From Hirudinaria manillensis (lineage: Eukaryota > Annelida > Clitellata > Hirudinida > Hirudinidae), in the NCBI GenBank assembly GCA_034509925.1, contig CM067537.1, forward strand, positions 7,873,501 to 7,937,500: 64,000 bases of DNA. The letters are read 5' to 3'. The number at the start of each line of letters is the position of its first letter. Positions within the stretch are counted from its first letter, which is position 1. Below are positions 49,319 through 62,200 of the stretch, in pieces. The position numbers and the translations under genes were made by a program. The notes beneath the pieces are model-generated. The model did not search any database. It worked only from the letters and a program-made list of their open reading frames with translations, and was not told the DNA's origin.

Positions 49319-49639
49319 AATCTGAGAATTACCGAAGAATCAGCATCTACCGATGAGGCTATATATTACACTTATCTTTAATTTCCTTCCGTCCATTAGT
49401 CCAGAACCTCTGAAGAATAAAATTTTATTTTATTTTATTTCCCGTTAAAAAAATTAATTAAATAAATTAAAAATATATGGAAAAAAAATCATTTTTAACG
49501 GAGCCATGGAGAGATTAAATCTCGCCTCATGTCGTCATCGTCATCAATACCATCGTTATTATCCGGTGTTATTATTACATGATATTAAATTATAGATAAT
49601 GAAATAAATATTTGTAAAATATAATAAAAAATAATAAAA

Positions 49640-50040
49640 ATAAAGTTAATAATTTTGTTGTAATATTAAAGATAACATTAATTACTTCTTAAATGATAAT
49701 AGCAATATTATTAATTAATTAATTAATTAATTAATCATTAAAAATAATATTAATATTATTATAATCAATATTTAATATAATTTAATAATAATTTAATAAT
49801 AATTATAATATAATAATTATAATTATAATCTAATAAAAATAATATAATATAATATAATATAATATAATATAATATATAATATAAAATAATATAATATATA
49901 AATATAATATAATATAATATAATAATTATTATTATTAGATTATAATTATAATTATTATATTTATAAAAAATTTAATAATAATAATATAATAATAATAATT
50001 ATTATTATATTATTATTATTATTAAATTTTTTAATATTAT
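49640..50040. repeat. AT-only block with large palindrome
   Basis: Almost no G or C across about 400 bp. ATAAT and TATAA repeats dominate, and 49965-50033 forms an inverted repeat between an AAAAAATTTAATAATAAT arm and its complement. Confidence 0.85.
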
Positions 50041-50754
50041 CTATTTTCTGGACCATTACACAAATTCAGTGGAGAAATTGCTTGAAATTCATTCGATGAA
50101 TCTTCCAGAAATAATTCGTTTGGCTTCCCCCATAGAGACGATTTATTTTACATTATTTGTTTTAATTTTTTATATTTATATTTTATAACTAATATTTTAT
50201 TTATATTTTATATTTAATTTATTTATAATTTATAATTAATATTATGTAATATTATATTTAATATTTCATTTACCTTTATTATATTTAATATTTTATTCAT
50301 CTTTTATACTTCGGTCATATATTTTATTTGTATTTTAGTAACATTTTCGTTTATATTTATATTTATTTATTTATATTTTATGTTTATATTTGTAACAAAA
50401 CAAAAAATAAATTTCAGCGACAATTCGTTTTAATTTGCATTTCTTCGTGCTTTTTGCGCCGGAAATGTATTTTTTTCTTTTCAATTTTGCTCGTGTAAGA
50501 TGGAAAATTAAAAGTGATTCATTGGTCCCCTGTGCTTTTTGGTGTTTTGGGTGGCGAGGGGTTGTGATACTTTTGGGGAGTCTGACGTCATCGATGGGGC
50601 TTGGCTACCTTCAAGTCACGTGGTCTTGCATCGCAATAACAATAATTGCGGATTATTAGATTAACAAAAATCGAATAATTCAAAATAGAAGTAAATATAC
50701 CTAGACCACGACATTAGGAATCTTTATTATTATAATTTTAAGAATGATGATGTT

Positions 50755-50755
50755 G

Positions 50756-50826
<71 letters not shown>

Positions 50827-50827
50827 C
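50755..50827. repeat. TTA microsatellite
   Basis: Uninterrupted TTA run of about 70 bp. Confidence 0.95.
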
Positions 50828-50889
50828 ACATTGCATCTGAAACTCCGAAAATCCTTCGCTAAATAAATAGTGACACCGCCATATCATTC

Positions 50890-50992
50890 CTACCATCATC
50901 GTCATCGTCATAATCATCATCATCATCGCCATCGTCATAATCATCATCATCATCGTCATCAACGTCATCATCATCATCACCACCACCACCAG
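50890..50992. repeat. CAT-type microsatellite
   Basis: CAT/CGT/CAC triplets adjoining the unknown minus-strand gene; gives a poly-Asp reading on the minus strand that may or may not be translated. Confidence 0.85.
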
Positions 50993-50999
50993 AGTAGGA

Positions 51000-52477
51000 C
51001 CGGGGCATGGTTTGGCAAATTGTTAACCTTCCATTAGACAGGTCGAAATCCAAGCAGAGTGTCGTTTGGGATTTCCCGGAGCCGTTGATCCGTCTTAGTT
51101 TCGGTTTCATTTCCCTGACGTTGTCCTGAGAGGCGTCTCAAAAGCGAATCCATAATTTGTACTTGGAAATTGAATTTTGAAATTTAAAAATAAAAAAAAA
51201 AACATTTATTTCTCGTCGTAAATGTTTTGCAAAAATTACATTAACACTTTATTTATTTATTTATTCATTATAACGTTATATAATAATAATTATTATTATT
51301 TTAAATTATCGTTATGTTCGAGATCTTACGGATGAATGAAAAGCGACAATATCGGTTTTCCGATATTCCTGGAAAGGATCATCATCGTCGTCGTCGTCGT
51401 CAACATATCTGCCTGGAAAGGCTTTGATGGATTGTGACGTATCGTGATGAGTGAGGTCGCCACATCCGCTGGAAAGCTTCTTATGGAAAACCTTAGTGGA
51501 AACATTTGGATCCATCTTCACGTGGAATAATTATTTTTCCCTTAAAATCACTCACATTGATGGATCTCTAGATGCATACGTCAGTATATCCGTCCGTCCA
51601 TCCATAGGCCATCCGTCCGTCTTTCCGTCCACCGGTCCCCACCTGTTCCAATTTCCGTCGACCGAGGATTCAATTTGCTCGTCAATTCGAATGGGCAATA
51701 AAAATCCATCCCTGTCTCTAATGAAGAGTCGTCATCGTGGCCTGGTTATTGGTGGCCACCTGCCAGTACCCTTCATCCTGTTTGTACACTGGGGGATACT
51801 GGAGAAGATACTGTATGTATGTGTATATATCTGTATGTGCGGATATGATATTATTAGATGGTTACTGGAATAGATATTATATGTGCTGTGTCTTGGTGAA
51901 TAATATAATATCAATATTGTGATAATATTGTATCACACAATAGTTTACTTTTTACATTTTGTTACTACTTGTGAGGTAAAATGAACTTAATTACATCGTA
52001 TAATATTATATTATATCGTATAATAGTATAAACTTTTGTTTACATTTCGTCAGTACAATAATAATTCGTACGTGTATGTGTCTATACGAGATTACATGAG
52101 GATTGTGATTATATATTGCTATAATCCTGGGCATAATTAATTAGAATATTTAAAATTAAATTACGATCAATTATTTTTATTTCTATATTATTAATTGTTA
52201 TTATATCTTATAATATTAAGACAAATTCGTTCAAATAGAAACTAATTTCTCAGCGATTTATTTTTAACATTTTTATTCTGTAAATCGTACTTCGTACGAG
52301 TCATCATCAATCTTTGGGAATTTTTACATTTTCTTTCGGCTTAATAGATTCTCCTGAACTGAATTAATTGGACAATTTCCGGTGCATTTGTGAGCTACAA
52401 TGTTCAATCGTCTTCACAAAACAAGAAATTTGTTTATTATTATTATTATTGTTATTATTATTATTATTATTATTATC

Positions 52478-52510
<33 letters not shown>

Positions 52511-52514
52511 GTTA

Positions 52515-52552
<38 letters not shown>

Positions 52553-52579
52553 GTTATTATTATTATTATTATTATTATC

Positions 52580-52611
<32 letters not shown>

Positions 52612-53170
52612 CGTTATTATTATTATTATTATTATTATTAGTCGAGCAATTTAATAAATTATGAAATGATCAGCCATAATTAAAAGATATTTACGATGTT
52701 CTTAATTAAAAGAGCCTGCTCCTCCGAAACGATGCCCGAAATTTTTTCCTCCAATTTCTTTAATCTCAAATCTTTCCAGATCTCCATTAAAAATATTTTA
52801 ATTGCCTCGACAGGGGGAGTCACCTGGAAAGGCTTTTTTTTTTGTGAATCGAGAGAATTGACATTTGTATCGTTAAATCAAAAGTGAATCTATTACCAGA
52901 GGTCGCCACTGCCATGTCAACTGTTCAGGAATGTGGTGACTTACGCTGCGACAACGGCGACAGACGCTACGCATCGCGTCCGCAACCCGGTCTGCACCAC
53001 TAGGGAGAGCCCTCGGTTAGGGTGCTACATAAATGGCAGATCGTTTAGGAAGTGCCCTCACACCGTCCTATGATGCACAAGTAAAAAACAATACAATAAA
53101 AAGGTCTTAAATGGAAAATATTAAAATAAATCCATACCGGAAGCGCCGCCACCTTCCGGACCGCCGCCAT
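51000..53170 (-). CDS. Unknown protein, partial model
   Basis: An ATG at 53170 in the context AAGATGGCGGC opens an 11-codon exon (MAAVRKVAALP, 53170-53138) with a GTATGG donor. It joins in phase to 52823-52695 (43 codons, amphipathic and charged: IFLMEIWKDLRLKKLEEKI). Further candidate exons are near 51515-51350 (ends AFHSS|GTAAGA) and 51126-about 51031 (DNVREMKPKLRRINGSGK). The middle junctions and the end are uncertain, and a GAC microsatellite would insert poly-Asp if read. The basic, Ala-rich N-terminus could be a mitochondrial presequence. Family not recognised. Confidence 0.45.
52432..52641. repeat. TTA microsatellite with TCG/TTG interruptions
   Basis: About 210 bp of TTA triplets, open in several frames but low-complexity; located in an intron of the unknown minus-strand gene. 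Confidence 0.95.
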
Positions 53171-53200
53171 CTTATCGCGCACCTGCGCCGGGATTAAAAA
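53138..53200 (-). promoter_or_regulatory. ETS/YY1-type housekeeping promoter
   Basis: A short CpG-rich island in AT-rich DNA containing ACCGGAAGCG and TTCCGGA (ETS sites) and GCCGCCATCTT (YY1 site), motifs that sit at start sites of housekeeping genes. The YY1 orientation, with AAGATGGCGGC overlapping the ATG, points to transcription on the minus strand. Confidence 0.5.
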
Positions 53201-54094
53201 TCTCCCGAGAGATATTTTTCCAATTTTATTCCCGCTAAAAAGATGCAGCTTTTTTGTGATTTTTTGTGGTTTTTCTTTTTAAATGGTTAAAAAAATAATT
53301 ACAATGATAACCTTATGTCTGGATGGAAGAGAAGCGTAATTGAATGCATTAGCAGGTGAAGATGATGATGATGATGCCGTTGATAATGACAATAATGATA
53401 ATAATGATGATGATGATAATGATGGCCTTGGTGATGGTAAAGATAGTGCTGGAAAGATTGACTGATGGTAAGGGGCAGAAATGAATGGACGGACGGACGG
53501 ACAGGAGGACGGGCTGATGAATCGAATGAATGGTCACAAATGTTTAAAATCACGGACCAAAAAGGTTCTTCTGGAAACTGTTTCAAGGAAAGAAGAAAAA
53601 AAAATTCTCATCTCTGATTGGACCGAGTGCGGCGCATGCGCACTCGAAGAATTTTAAAAGATTTTGTGATTTTGTTACATCTCATAAATATTCATTAGAC
53701 TTAGTTAGTGGCATAATAAACAGGTTGGGGAGAATTTGAGGAGAAATGGGTGAAAATTGAGGAAGGAATGGATCCCCACCCAACAAAATGGTTTTGAAAG
53801 ATGTCGGCGGAATTAAAAAAAAGAGAAACGAATAGATAAATTAAATCTTAATTTAATATAATAAAAAATCTAAAATGTTAATTTAATTAACGCAGGATAT
53901 GGCAGCAGCCCCAACAGCAACAACGACATCATCATCATCATCCATCACCACGACAACAACAACGTTCAAAAATATGTCCATCAATCGCTTTAGATTCTTG
54001 CTAGAACGAACATGTGCTCCTGTGGATGACTAAAGATTATAGGTGGGGGATTGGTTGGTTTGGTTTTTTTTATTTTATGACGATTACAATTCTA

Positions 54095-54260
54095 ACGGAG
54101 ACGCGACGACGACGACGATGATGGTGATGATGATGACGACGACGACGACGACGATGATGGTGATGATGATGACGACGACGATGATGGTGATGATGATGAC
54201 GACGACGACGATGATGGTGGTGATGATGATGATGACGACGACGACGATGACAATCATGAT
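54095..54260. repeat. GAC/GAT microsatellite
   Basis: Long run of GAC, GAT and GGT triplets in about 40-bp higher-order steps (blocks of GATGGTGATGATGATGAC). Confidence 0.9.
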
Positions 54261-57200
54261 AGTTGCCATCATCGCAGTGGAGAAAAGGAGCATTTTCGAA
54301 AAAGGCGATTTTCTTTCACGTTTCTTCTTTCTTACTGAATTTTTAACTGGCCACAGGCGCCCTCTCTCGGTGGGATTAAGAGGGGGTATGGGTGAGGGGG
54401 CCAATCCCCCGTCACGTAGTCTACGGTGCATTGGGGAATTGAAATTTGAATTTGTTCACGTTTTCTGGGAGACGAGGATGGTAAATTGAAACGAGAATTT
54501 TGTAAAAATGGACGGATGGAAGTGAGGAGTCAATAAATAATAAATGGATGAATACACGAAGAGGGCGTATGAAATGATATTGTATCAATTCATTATCTAC
54601 ACGGCTATTTAAAGTCACATTTAAGGAACATTAAGAGTTCGTCGTCTGAATAGGTGAATCTATTCTAAAGACCATAGAATTAGATTATCCTTCACGGATG
54701 ATTATTAAATTCTTTTTCATTCGTTTTAATTATCGTCCATCATCCCGCATTTCCAACATTCCACCCGTCCGTCCGTCCGTACGAGGAACACCATCTCTCT
54801 ATCTATCTCCGTTGGAGAAGTGAAGGAATGATGGTCATTCCACCGGGTCGTTTCGCGGCTCATCCTAAAGTCTCCATCAAGAGGCCGTAATTTTAAAGAT
54901 GGACATCAAAAGCACAAAAACGATGCCATTCAAGTCCCATCGACTGCCAAAAAATTGATTTAAGGAGGGAATTAAAAAACAAAAATTGAGGAAAATTTGA
55001 AGTTAATGAATGTATGAATGGATTCAATTTATTGTTTCAGAGATATTTTGTGACTCATTATCGCTCACGTAAAGAGGCAATTTGAGAATAGTCTATTTAA
55101 AAACTTAAAATTAATTTAAACTGTATTTAATGCGATTTTTCTTTAATGAATTTTGTGCAATTAAAAATCAAAGATTGAAATCATTTAATTAAAACCCGGT
55201 GAATAATAAATGATGATTTAACCAAGAATGGCCTGACTGCTATGGAAGACAAGATGACTGAAACCGTAGACTTTAATCTAATTAAAAGAGAGGGAAATTA
55301 ATTGCCGGAGATCTGGCGAGATCCGAGGAGAGTAAGAGTAGATCCCACCTGGGACATCGTCATCCCCCTCTTGGGTCAACCACTCGTGGGTGGAAGTTTG
55401 CCGGGCTAAGCTCAATGGCTTAAATATTTTATACGTTTTAGATATGGTTTAATATCGGAGAGTAGTGGAGAGAGAAAGACAGAAATAAGAGAGAGAAACG
55501 AAGATGGAATATTTAGGAAAGGAATGACGAGATTGAATCTTCACTTCGAATTGCACTCCTTGGGGCGGCACTAGGCAAACTCTGAGTTTATTTAATAATC
55601 TTTGATTCAAAGAGGAAGAAGAAAAAGAAAAATTGTCCTTGGTAATGCTCAAAGAAGTTCCAAGAAGATCTACAAAAGAATCATTCATTACGCTTCGCAG
55701 CACCCAACAGGAATCCAGTAATTAATGTAACACGGGAATGACATTTTAGATGAAAGAAAAAGAAATATTAAAAGCTGGATAATTAAAATTGATTTCTTCT
55801 GATTAAATTTTAAATATAGCAACATATTTAATTCAACTTTCGAACGTGAGAAACCGTAGAAAATTCTCAACAATTGCCATGAAATCCCACGCTTCCCGCT
55901 CAACTCGCCAGACGCACGACGCACGTCTGCTCTTAAAAGCCTCGCTATCGTCTGAGTTTCGTCTCAATGGCGAATTTCTCTCGAACTTTTCAGTTTTTAA
56001 ATTCGCGACTATTTTAATATTTTTGATTTGTTTTAAAAAAATATTAAGAAAATAAAAATTTAATTTTTAAATTTAAGTTTGCATTTATTTTATTTAATTT
56101 CATTTCAACCCTGGGCGGACATTTTGAATCGAGCAGTTGTTTTGATCCTCGTCGCGATAAGAAAAGAGCTTCGTTTTTTTTTTTTCGGAAGGGAAAAAAA
56201 ACAAAAAACAAATGTTCGCAGAAAAATTATAAATTGATTTGCATATCTAATTGACCATCTAATTTAATTAGCGATGTCAATTTAAAATGCAATTTACCGA
56301 GTTGTGGCGAAATGAAAAATAATAATAAATTTTCGCCGCCGAATGCTGATCAGTCTTTGTTCAGAAGAGGTTGTTTGCACACTCTCCATGAGGTATAAAT
56401 AAGATGAGAAAGTAGACCTCAAAAGCACGACGACTCTGTCATCTTGTTTGGGATGCTTTCATCGTGTCAGTTTTCAGCTGGACAACAGCTTGATCGAAAA
56501 AAAGTTGAATCTTTAACAGGTTCGTTACTTGGCAAACTTTGTGAAATTGTTATAGTTCAAGTACTCTTTCATGAACTTGTTATCAGCTTCGAAATTCTCT
56601 GTCGTGAGACAATCGAAGATCAAATGCTTTTGTCGCCTTAATTTGATCAATTTCTTGTTGTATAAGCTGAGAAAACATCATACAATAATAATGAAAATAT
56701 TCGTTACGTTCGAAAATTAACTTGCAACAGTACAAGCGCTATATAAATGAGGTCATGCATAAGACGCTATATAAATCGAATACGTCAACATTTTTACATG
56801 TTACATATGCCGACTCGATTTCAGAGAGCTTGGTGGATGACAGATTAACGGAATATATGAATTATAAAATGTTCACGATTTAAGAAAATGTTTGATGAAA
56901 ATGAGATATGATGCTTTCCTTTTGAGGAATGAAAAAGTTTAGGAAAGCGTGACTTTAAAGCGTGCTGTTTTTCTCGGTATTTTGATGTGATTTTGTTTTT
57001 CTGCACTAGTACGAGATGAGGTAATGGCACTGATAGTGCGCAGTAGCTAACGTTTTAAAAAAATAGTTCTACAAAAATGTGGTTATATGTATTTTTTGCA
57101 TCAATGGCAGAAAGTTATTATTATTTAATAATAACAATAAAAATAATGATAATAACAAATAATAATAATAACAACACTATCATTACGTAAGCCTCGTGTT

Positions 57201-57707
57201 TCTTCATGACCAATCATAATTTAATGAAACCTGACTACTCCTTTCTCTGATCATGTCGAGAAATGATGTGATCAAATTATGTCATTTCTGTGATCATTCT
57301 AAAAGATATAAAATTGTTCTCAAATTGTTGTTTGCCAATTGACATCGTCATCTTCAATACCATCGTCTTCCTCTTCATCAACGCCATCATCATCATCATC
57401 ATCGTCATCGTCGTCACCATCGTCATCGTCATCATCAATGCCGACATGGTCGATAAATGTTTAGATGCTGTTAATTGGTGCATCCGGCACTTACGCTTTA
57501 CGATGATTGTCCTTATGAATATTTAGTTTACTCATTCCAGGGTACTTTGGGGGAGTTGTGCCTGGGTAGTCGTGATAGTCGTTGAATCAATACCTGTAAT
57601 ACACATATCTAACTCAAAATAATTACTTAGTTAATTCAAAAGACTCCCGGGAAACGAAATTCAAATGCCACGCTGGAGTTAAAGTATAAATTCGGTTGCA
57701 TACGGCG

Positions 57708-57762
57708 TGGATGGGTGGATGGATGGATGGATGGATGGATGGATGGATGGATGGATAAATGG
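57708..57762. repeat. GGAT tetranucleotide microsatellite
   Basis: Perfect GGAT repeats; isolated GGAT-like units also occur across the next 700 bp. Confidence 0.95.
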
Positions 57763-58976
57763 ATGAACACGGATGGATAGATGGACGGCTTGAAGGAGAT
57801 AATGAAAGAGACATTTCATAACCGACGAAGTACCTGAAGCACGGATCCACAAACAAAGGAACATTAAGAAACTGACATCCGTTGAAGGAATGAAATCGTT
57901 CACCAAACTTTTGAAAAGTTACCTTCCCAGGATTAGCCTGAAATTCCCAAGATGTCATTATCAAGCAGCAAACGAAAAGTAGGGCTTCTTGTAGGGAATC
58001 GACTAAGGCGAATGAATAAGCATGGAGAGGCGACTGATGTGGAGGTTTCCCTATTTGGGGGCATGGGGGAGGAGACAACGCAGGACCCGGTCTGGTGCAG
58101 CTGGGACCCCGGAGAACGACTTCCAGTCGAGTTTGCTCTCCTTTCGTGTTGCAAAAACAAAAGTCAAACCGAGTAAAACCGTCGAGGAGTTGAAAGGTAA
58201 CGATGAAAAAGTAAAATTTCAAGCGCCTCTACGCCCACCAGAGACGCTTCTGGTGCCTTATTTAGAGAGCACTTTACCTCAGGAGTGGCGGCAAACAGGA
58301 AGGAATGTCAAGGACAAATTACCTTCGAGACGTACGGGCAAGACGGGGCTGGATGGGCTTGGACCTAAAGGTGGATGAATGGACGGAAAAGTGAAGAAAT
58401 AAATGGATGGATAGATCAATAAATGAATTTAGTTTGGTAATGGACAGATGTTCTGTTTAACCATGTCGATTGAAAGTTTCGAGAGATCGTGATGTTCCCT
58501 GGCAGAAAAACAAACAGGAAAGGAACCTGATTGATTGATAGATGGATTTGTGGATGACTTACTTTAAAAGTAGGGATGAATATATTGATTACCTCCTCGG
58601 TAAATTGATTGATTGCTGTATTTTCTGGTTAAGTTTTTAAACTTCTACGTAGACTTTGCTCTTTTTTCTCCCATCCATCTCTCCAATCTCCTTTTCTCGT
58701 AATTGAAGTGTTGCGATGTTGTTGTTGTTGTAGTTGTAGATTCGTTACAGAAGATGACGACTGACTTTTTATTTGCATACTTTATTAAATAACTTAAACC
58801 CGAGTGCAATGATTGAGAAAGCAGTCTAACCTGCCGGGTTTTCTGACATGCGAAAGGATTAGCTCATTCTACTAATTCCTATGTTTTTGGCTTCGTGAAT
58901 GCATTGTTTACTGTTTTATTAAGTACTATTCTTGTGTTGCTCCGCCAGTCATAGCTTTCCTGAGTCTACTTCTGTA

Positions 58977-59234
58977 ATGGATCAGCGCGCTCAACAACAG
59001 CACTCAAAATCCTACCAGCGACAGTCTCATCAACAGCAACAACTAAGACACGAGCTCTACGTCAGAGACTCGAGCTTCGACTCTCACTCCACCGACAGGG
59101 ATGAAGATGAAGAGGAAGACTACGAGATTTCATTCCTGGAAGCTTGCCTGGAGTGCGACGATGACGCTCTCTACGAGATCATCAGAGACGGCGTCACACG
59201 GGAGCAGATCAACGAAAAAGACAAATCCGGAAGG
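58977..59234 (+). CDS. Ankyrin-repeat-like protein, first exon
   Basis: The ATG at 58977 begins an 86-codon exon ending GGA AGG|GTTAGT. The product starts with a Gln/Ser-rich segment and an acidic stretch (DRDEDEEEDYE), then FLEACLECDDDALYEIIRDG and KDKSGR. That second part resembles the start of an ankyrin array (helix pair, then D-x-x-GR-T-x-L in the next exon). An ANKRD33-type protein is possible but not established. No following exon was identified before the end of the window, so the gene probably extends beyond it through a long intron. Confidence 0.55.
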
Positions 59235-62200
59235 GTTAGTGCTTTCGGACGATTGAATGATTCGATGTTTGGCCAATTCCGATGAAAATGGATGGGCACT
59301 TTTTGGCAAGTCGACATGGATGGGATTAACGCTTCTGAAGGCCATAAAGCTTAATTGATTTGCTTCGTTTTATTTGTTATTTTATATCTCCTTAACTTTT
59401 TTTTACTTTTTCCATCCGTTTCCAAAGATCCTGGTGGATTAGAAGTGATCCTAGCGGCTTTAGTGCAATTTAGTTTGGCGTAGTGAAGTGGCAAGGATGG
59501 AACAAAAAATAATATTGAGAGAATAGAGAGAATGAGAGAATAAATGGAAAAGAAACAAAAACAAAGTCCAAAAACAAAGAAAATAAGCAGGAAAGCGACG
59601 CCGAAACACAAAAAAACAAAATTGCAAGCGAAAATTGTTTAGAATTCCAAGACTTTTCGGAGGTAGTATTGTCGGTGTTAAGGTGTAGTGCATATGGCAA
59701 CCGAATGATTCTAGAAGTAGGCGCAGCTGATAATAATAATGTCTAGCGAACGCGATCGAAAGTTAATTAATAAGTTTTATTATTATAATTATTAATTTTA
59801 ATTATCATTAATTATGTAATTAACGACCTTATTTGTTTTTTTCGAATTTAACAGGATCGTGTCTAAAATAATGCTTAGTGAACAAAGGTAGCAGAAATTA
59901 AAAAAGAGGTCTCTGTAAATCATAGGTGAGCATTCGCTTCCAGCGATCCAATGATTTTTGGGCAGCGTCTTGTGACATTTCGATTCTATGAATCAAAGTT
60001 AAATATCGAAGTACATTGAAAATGACCTTCTAAACTCGGATGTCGAACCGGAAGCAGGCTCATTCTGGTTAGCCTCCAGGAAATGCAACGATTTATAAGC
60101 AGAAGGATTGGAAAAATGTGGAAGAACATCACGTTAAACGAGCGCTTGGAGAAATTGTGCACGGTCGGAAGAAGAAATTGATGGGGTCCGAGAGTTGATT
60201 GTGGTGGGAGTGGCTCATTGTGTCAGGCAATTGAGTGGACACAAAAGACCGGCAAGTGATTTACTGGAAGACCCTCGGTCGAGTGGCGGACGAGATGGGC
60301 AAGTCGAGCGGAGGTGCTGTCAGGTAGAGTGGGATGGATCGAGTGTGATTTTGGAGAAAATTGAGAAAAGAAGTGAGAAAATAATTTCGGAAATGCGGGT
60401 GGAAAGATGTAACGATCACGAAAAAAGGTAAGAATTTCATTTAATAGATTATTTTTTTTTTATTAGAATTAATACCCAAATGTTCTCCTTAAACGGGATC
60501 GAAATAATGTGGAATTATGGCAAAATTGCACTAAGGCTTCGATAAAGCCGCCGATTAAAATTTAGTAAAAAAGCTTGAAATTTCCACGTCATTTTATCGT
60601 ATGAAGAGAAATATCAGATAACAAAACAATTAAAAAGGTCAAAAAATCAAAAGGTCGTAATAATAACGAAGCTCGGGGTTAAACCAAACAGTTATCACAG
60701 TAACCCTGTGGGGTTTTTAAAAGCCCGACTTGATATATACACTATAAGGCACGGATACAAACTTCCATTCTCTAGGCGTATCTATTTAGTAAGGCTACGT
60801 CAGGCACTACATTAGCAATTATATTTTGGACAATAAAATTTAAAACATCAGAATTTTTATCATATTTTTAAAATAAATTTAGGTAAATGGTCGTCTGACC
60901 ATTTCTTTAACGCGAAAGCATCAACGTAACTCTCCACGTTTCGATGGATCAAGTTGTCTCTTTCTAAACATGAGTCTAAATCGGTTCCTGTTGTTCCTAA
61001 ACGTATATCGGTGCACATACCCTCGTCGTCAAAGTTTACCTGGAATTTACGAATTAAAGTCTAAAACCAAAATCAAATAATTAAATTATCCACCTTAATC
61101 GTCGTCGCAGTACATCGTACAATAAACTGTGAATCTTCCATAAAACACCGTTCATAAATTCATCGTGGAAGGGAAATTTTTTGACTGTAAAATCAGGTTC
61201 GTCTCCAAAATACACTGGACTCTCAATTTCCAAATTCTTTGATCGCAAATCGTTAGAATTTTTAATAACCGTAAAACAATTGTCATCATTCAATGTTCAA
61301 TATCATTGTCTAGCATTTTCAAAGTCATTAACAGTTCGCCCGAATGTATCGGACCTCTACAGCTTGGCTTCTATGAAACCAATAAAATTATTCGATCAAA
61401 GTAATGTCAAATCAAACGTATTTATTTCATACGAGATTTTATTCAGATTTACCGAGAAAAATCGAGAAATACGGAAAAAAAAGACGCATAAATATGAAAC
61501 ATGACTTTGAAGTATAAGTACTGCAGCATTGTCCTTGTCCATAAATTCACTTTGAATGGACAAAATGAAAATTATTCATAAAATTTTGGACTAAAGTGAT
61601 ATTAATTTTTATATATAATACTTAATATAATTAATTAAATATATACGTACTTAATTACTTCCTGTTTAATAACATTTAAATGCTATTTATATATTTAATT
61701 AATTATATTATATATTATATTATAATTATATTTATGGCTGTCCTCAGATACCTTTTTGCACGTAGTAGATTCTCTTCCTCAGTCTTTGCAGATGCAAAGT
61801 ATTGATACATCTGGTCCATTACCACCGCATAAATGATAATCCATGTATGTATTTTGGGTTAAAACTAGTCTGAATGTTTCATACTTATTGTACTGCAATA
61901 GTACAATTGTACTTTTATCTTCCTTATCTTATTTAAGCGATTTAAATGATAAAATACTAAAAAATATGTAGCTGTCTGTTGAGAATTATATCGCAAATAC
62001 GTGGAACTTAATAATTATAATTATTAATTATTAATAATTGTTAATGAGGCAGTGTTGAAAAGCAAAAATCATTTTATACCTTTCGCTATTCGTACAATTT
62101 CATCCTTCTTCTTATAGGACCTTTTGTTTTGGTCAAAGAGTGTCCAATATTATTATTATTGTCTGATTAAGCATAACAATTTGAATTATTAACATTATTT

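Larger units (their letters stand above)
48339..50900. other. Repeat-rich intergenic region
   Basis: Contains several microsatellites, a strongly AT-rich and self-complementary block at 49640-50040, and a small promoter-like cluster at 48888-48960 (an X-box, then TATAAAAG near 48940 and GC-rich sequence). No exon was recognised. Confidence 0.5.
53200..58976. other. Gene-poor region
   Basis: No exon could be supported. Contents: GAT/GAC microsatellites at 53360-53440 and 54095-54260, a CAT/CGT run at 57370-57440, a GGAT run at 57708-57762, TATA-like sequences at 56393, 56742 and 56771, and an open GC-richer segment at 58020-58180 with no homology I recognise. Confidence 0.5.

Noticed and set aside
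52368-52664. Long open frames of poly-Leu, poly-Tyr or poly-Ile across TTA runs (also at 23.4, 29.7, 36.3, 48.5 and 63.8 kb)
   Set aside because: They are translations of trinucleotide microsatellites, open in several frames at once, without splice sites or codon structure.
54043-54489. Open frames of Met/Thr or Val/Ile repeats
   Set aside because: Translation of a GAC/GAT microsatellite with unremarkable flanks.
57623-58222. 199-codon minus-strand open frame
   Set aside because: Half of it is a GGAT-repeat translation (Ser-Ile-His-Pro) and the rest shows no family resemblance or coding-like splice context; the plus strand is open over much of the same segment too.
60195-60431. 78-codon plus-strand open frame ending at a donor-like GTAAGAA
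   Set aside because: No acceptor with a pyrimidine tract, no homology recognised, and it does not continue the ankyrin-like exon in an evident way.
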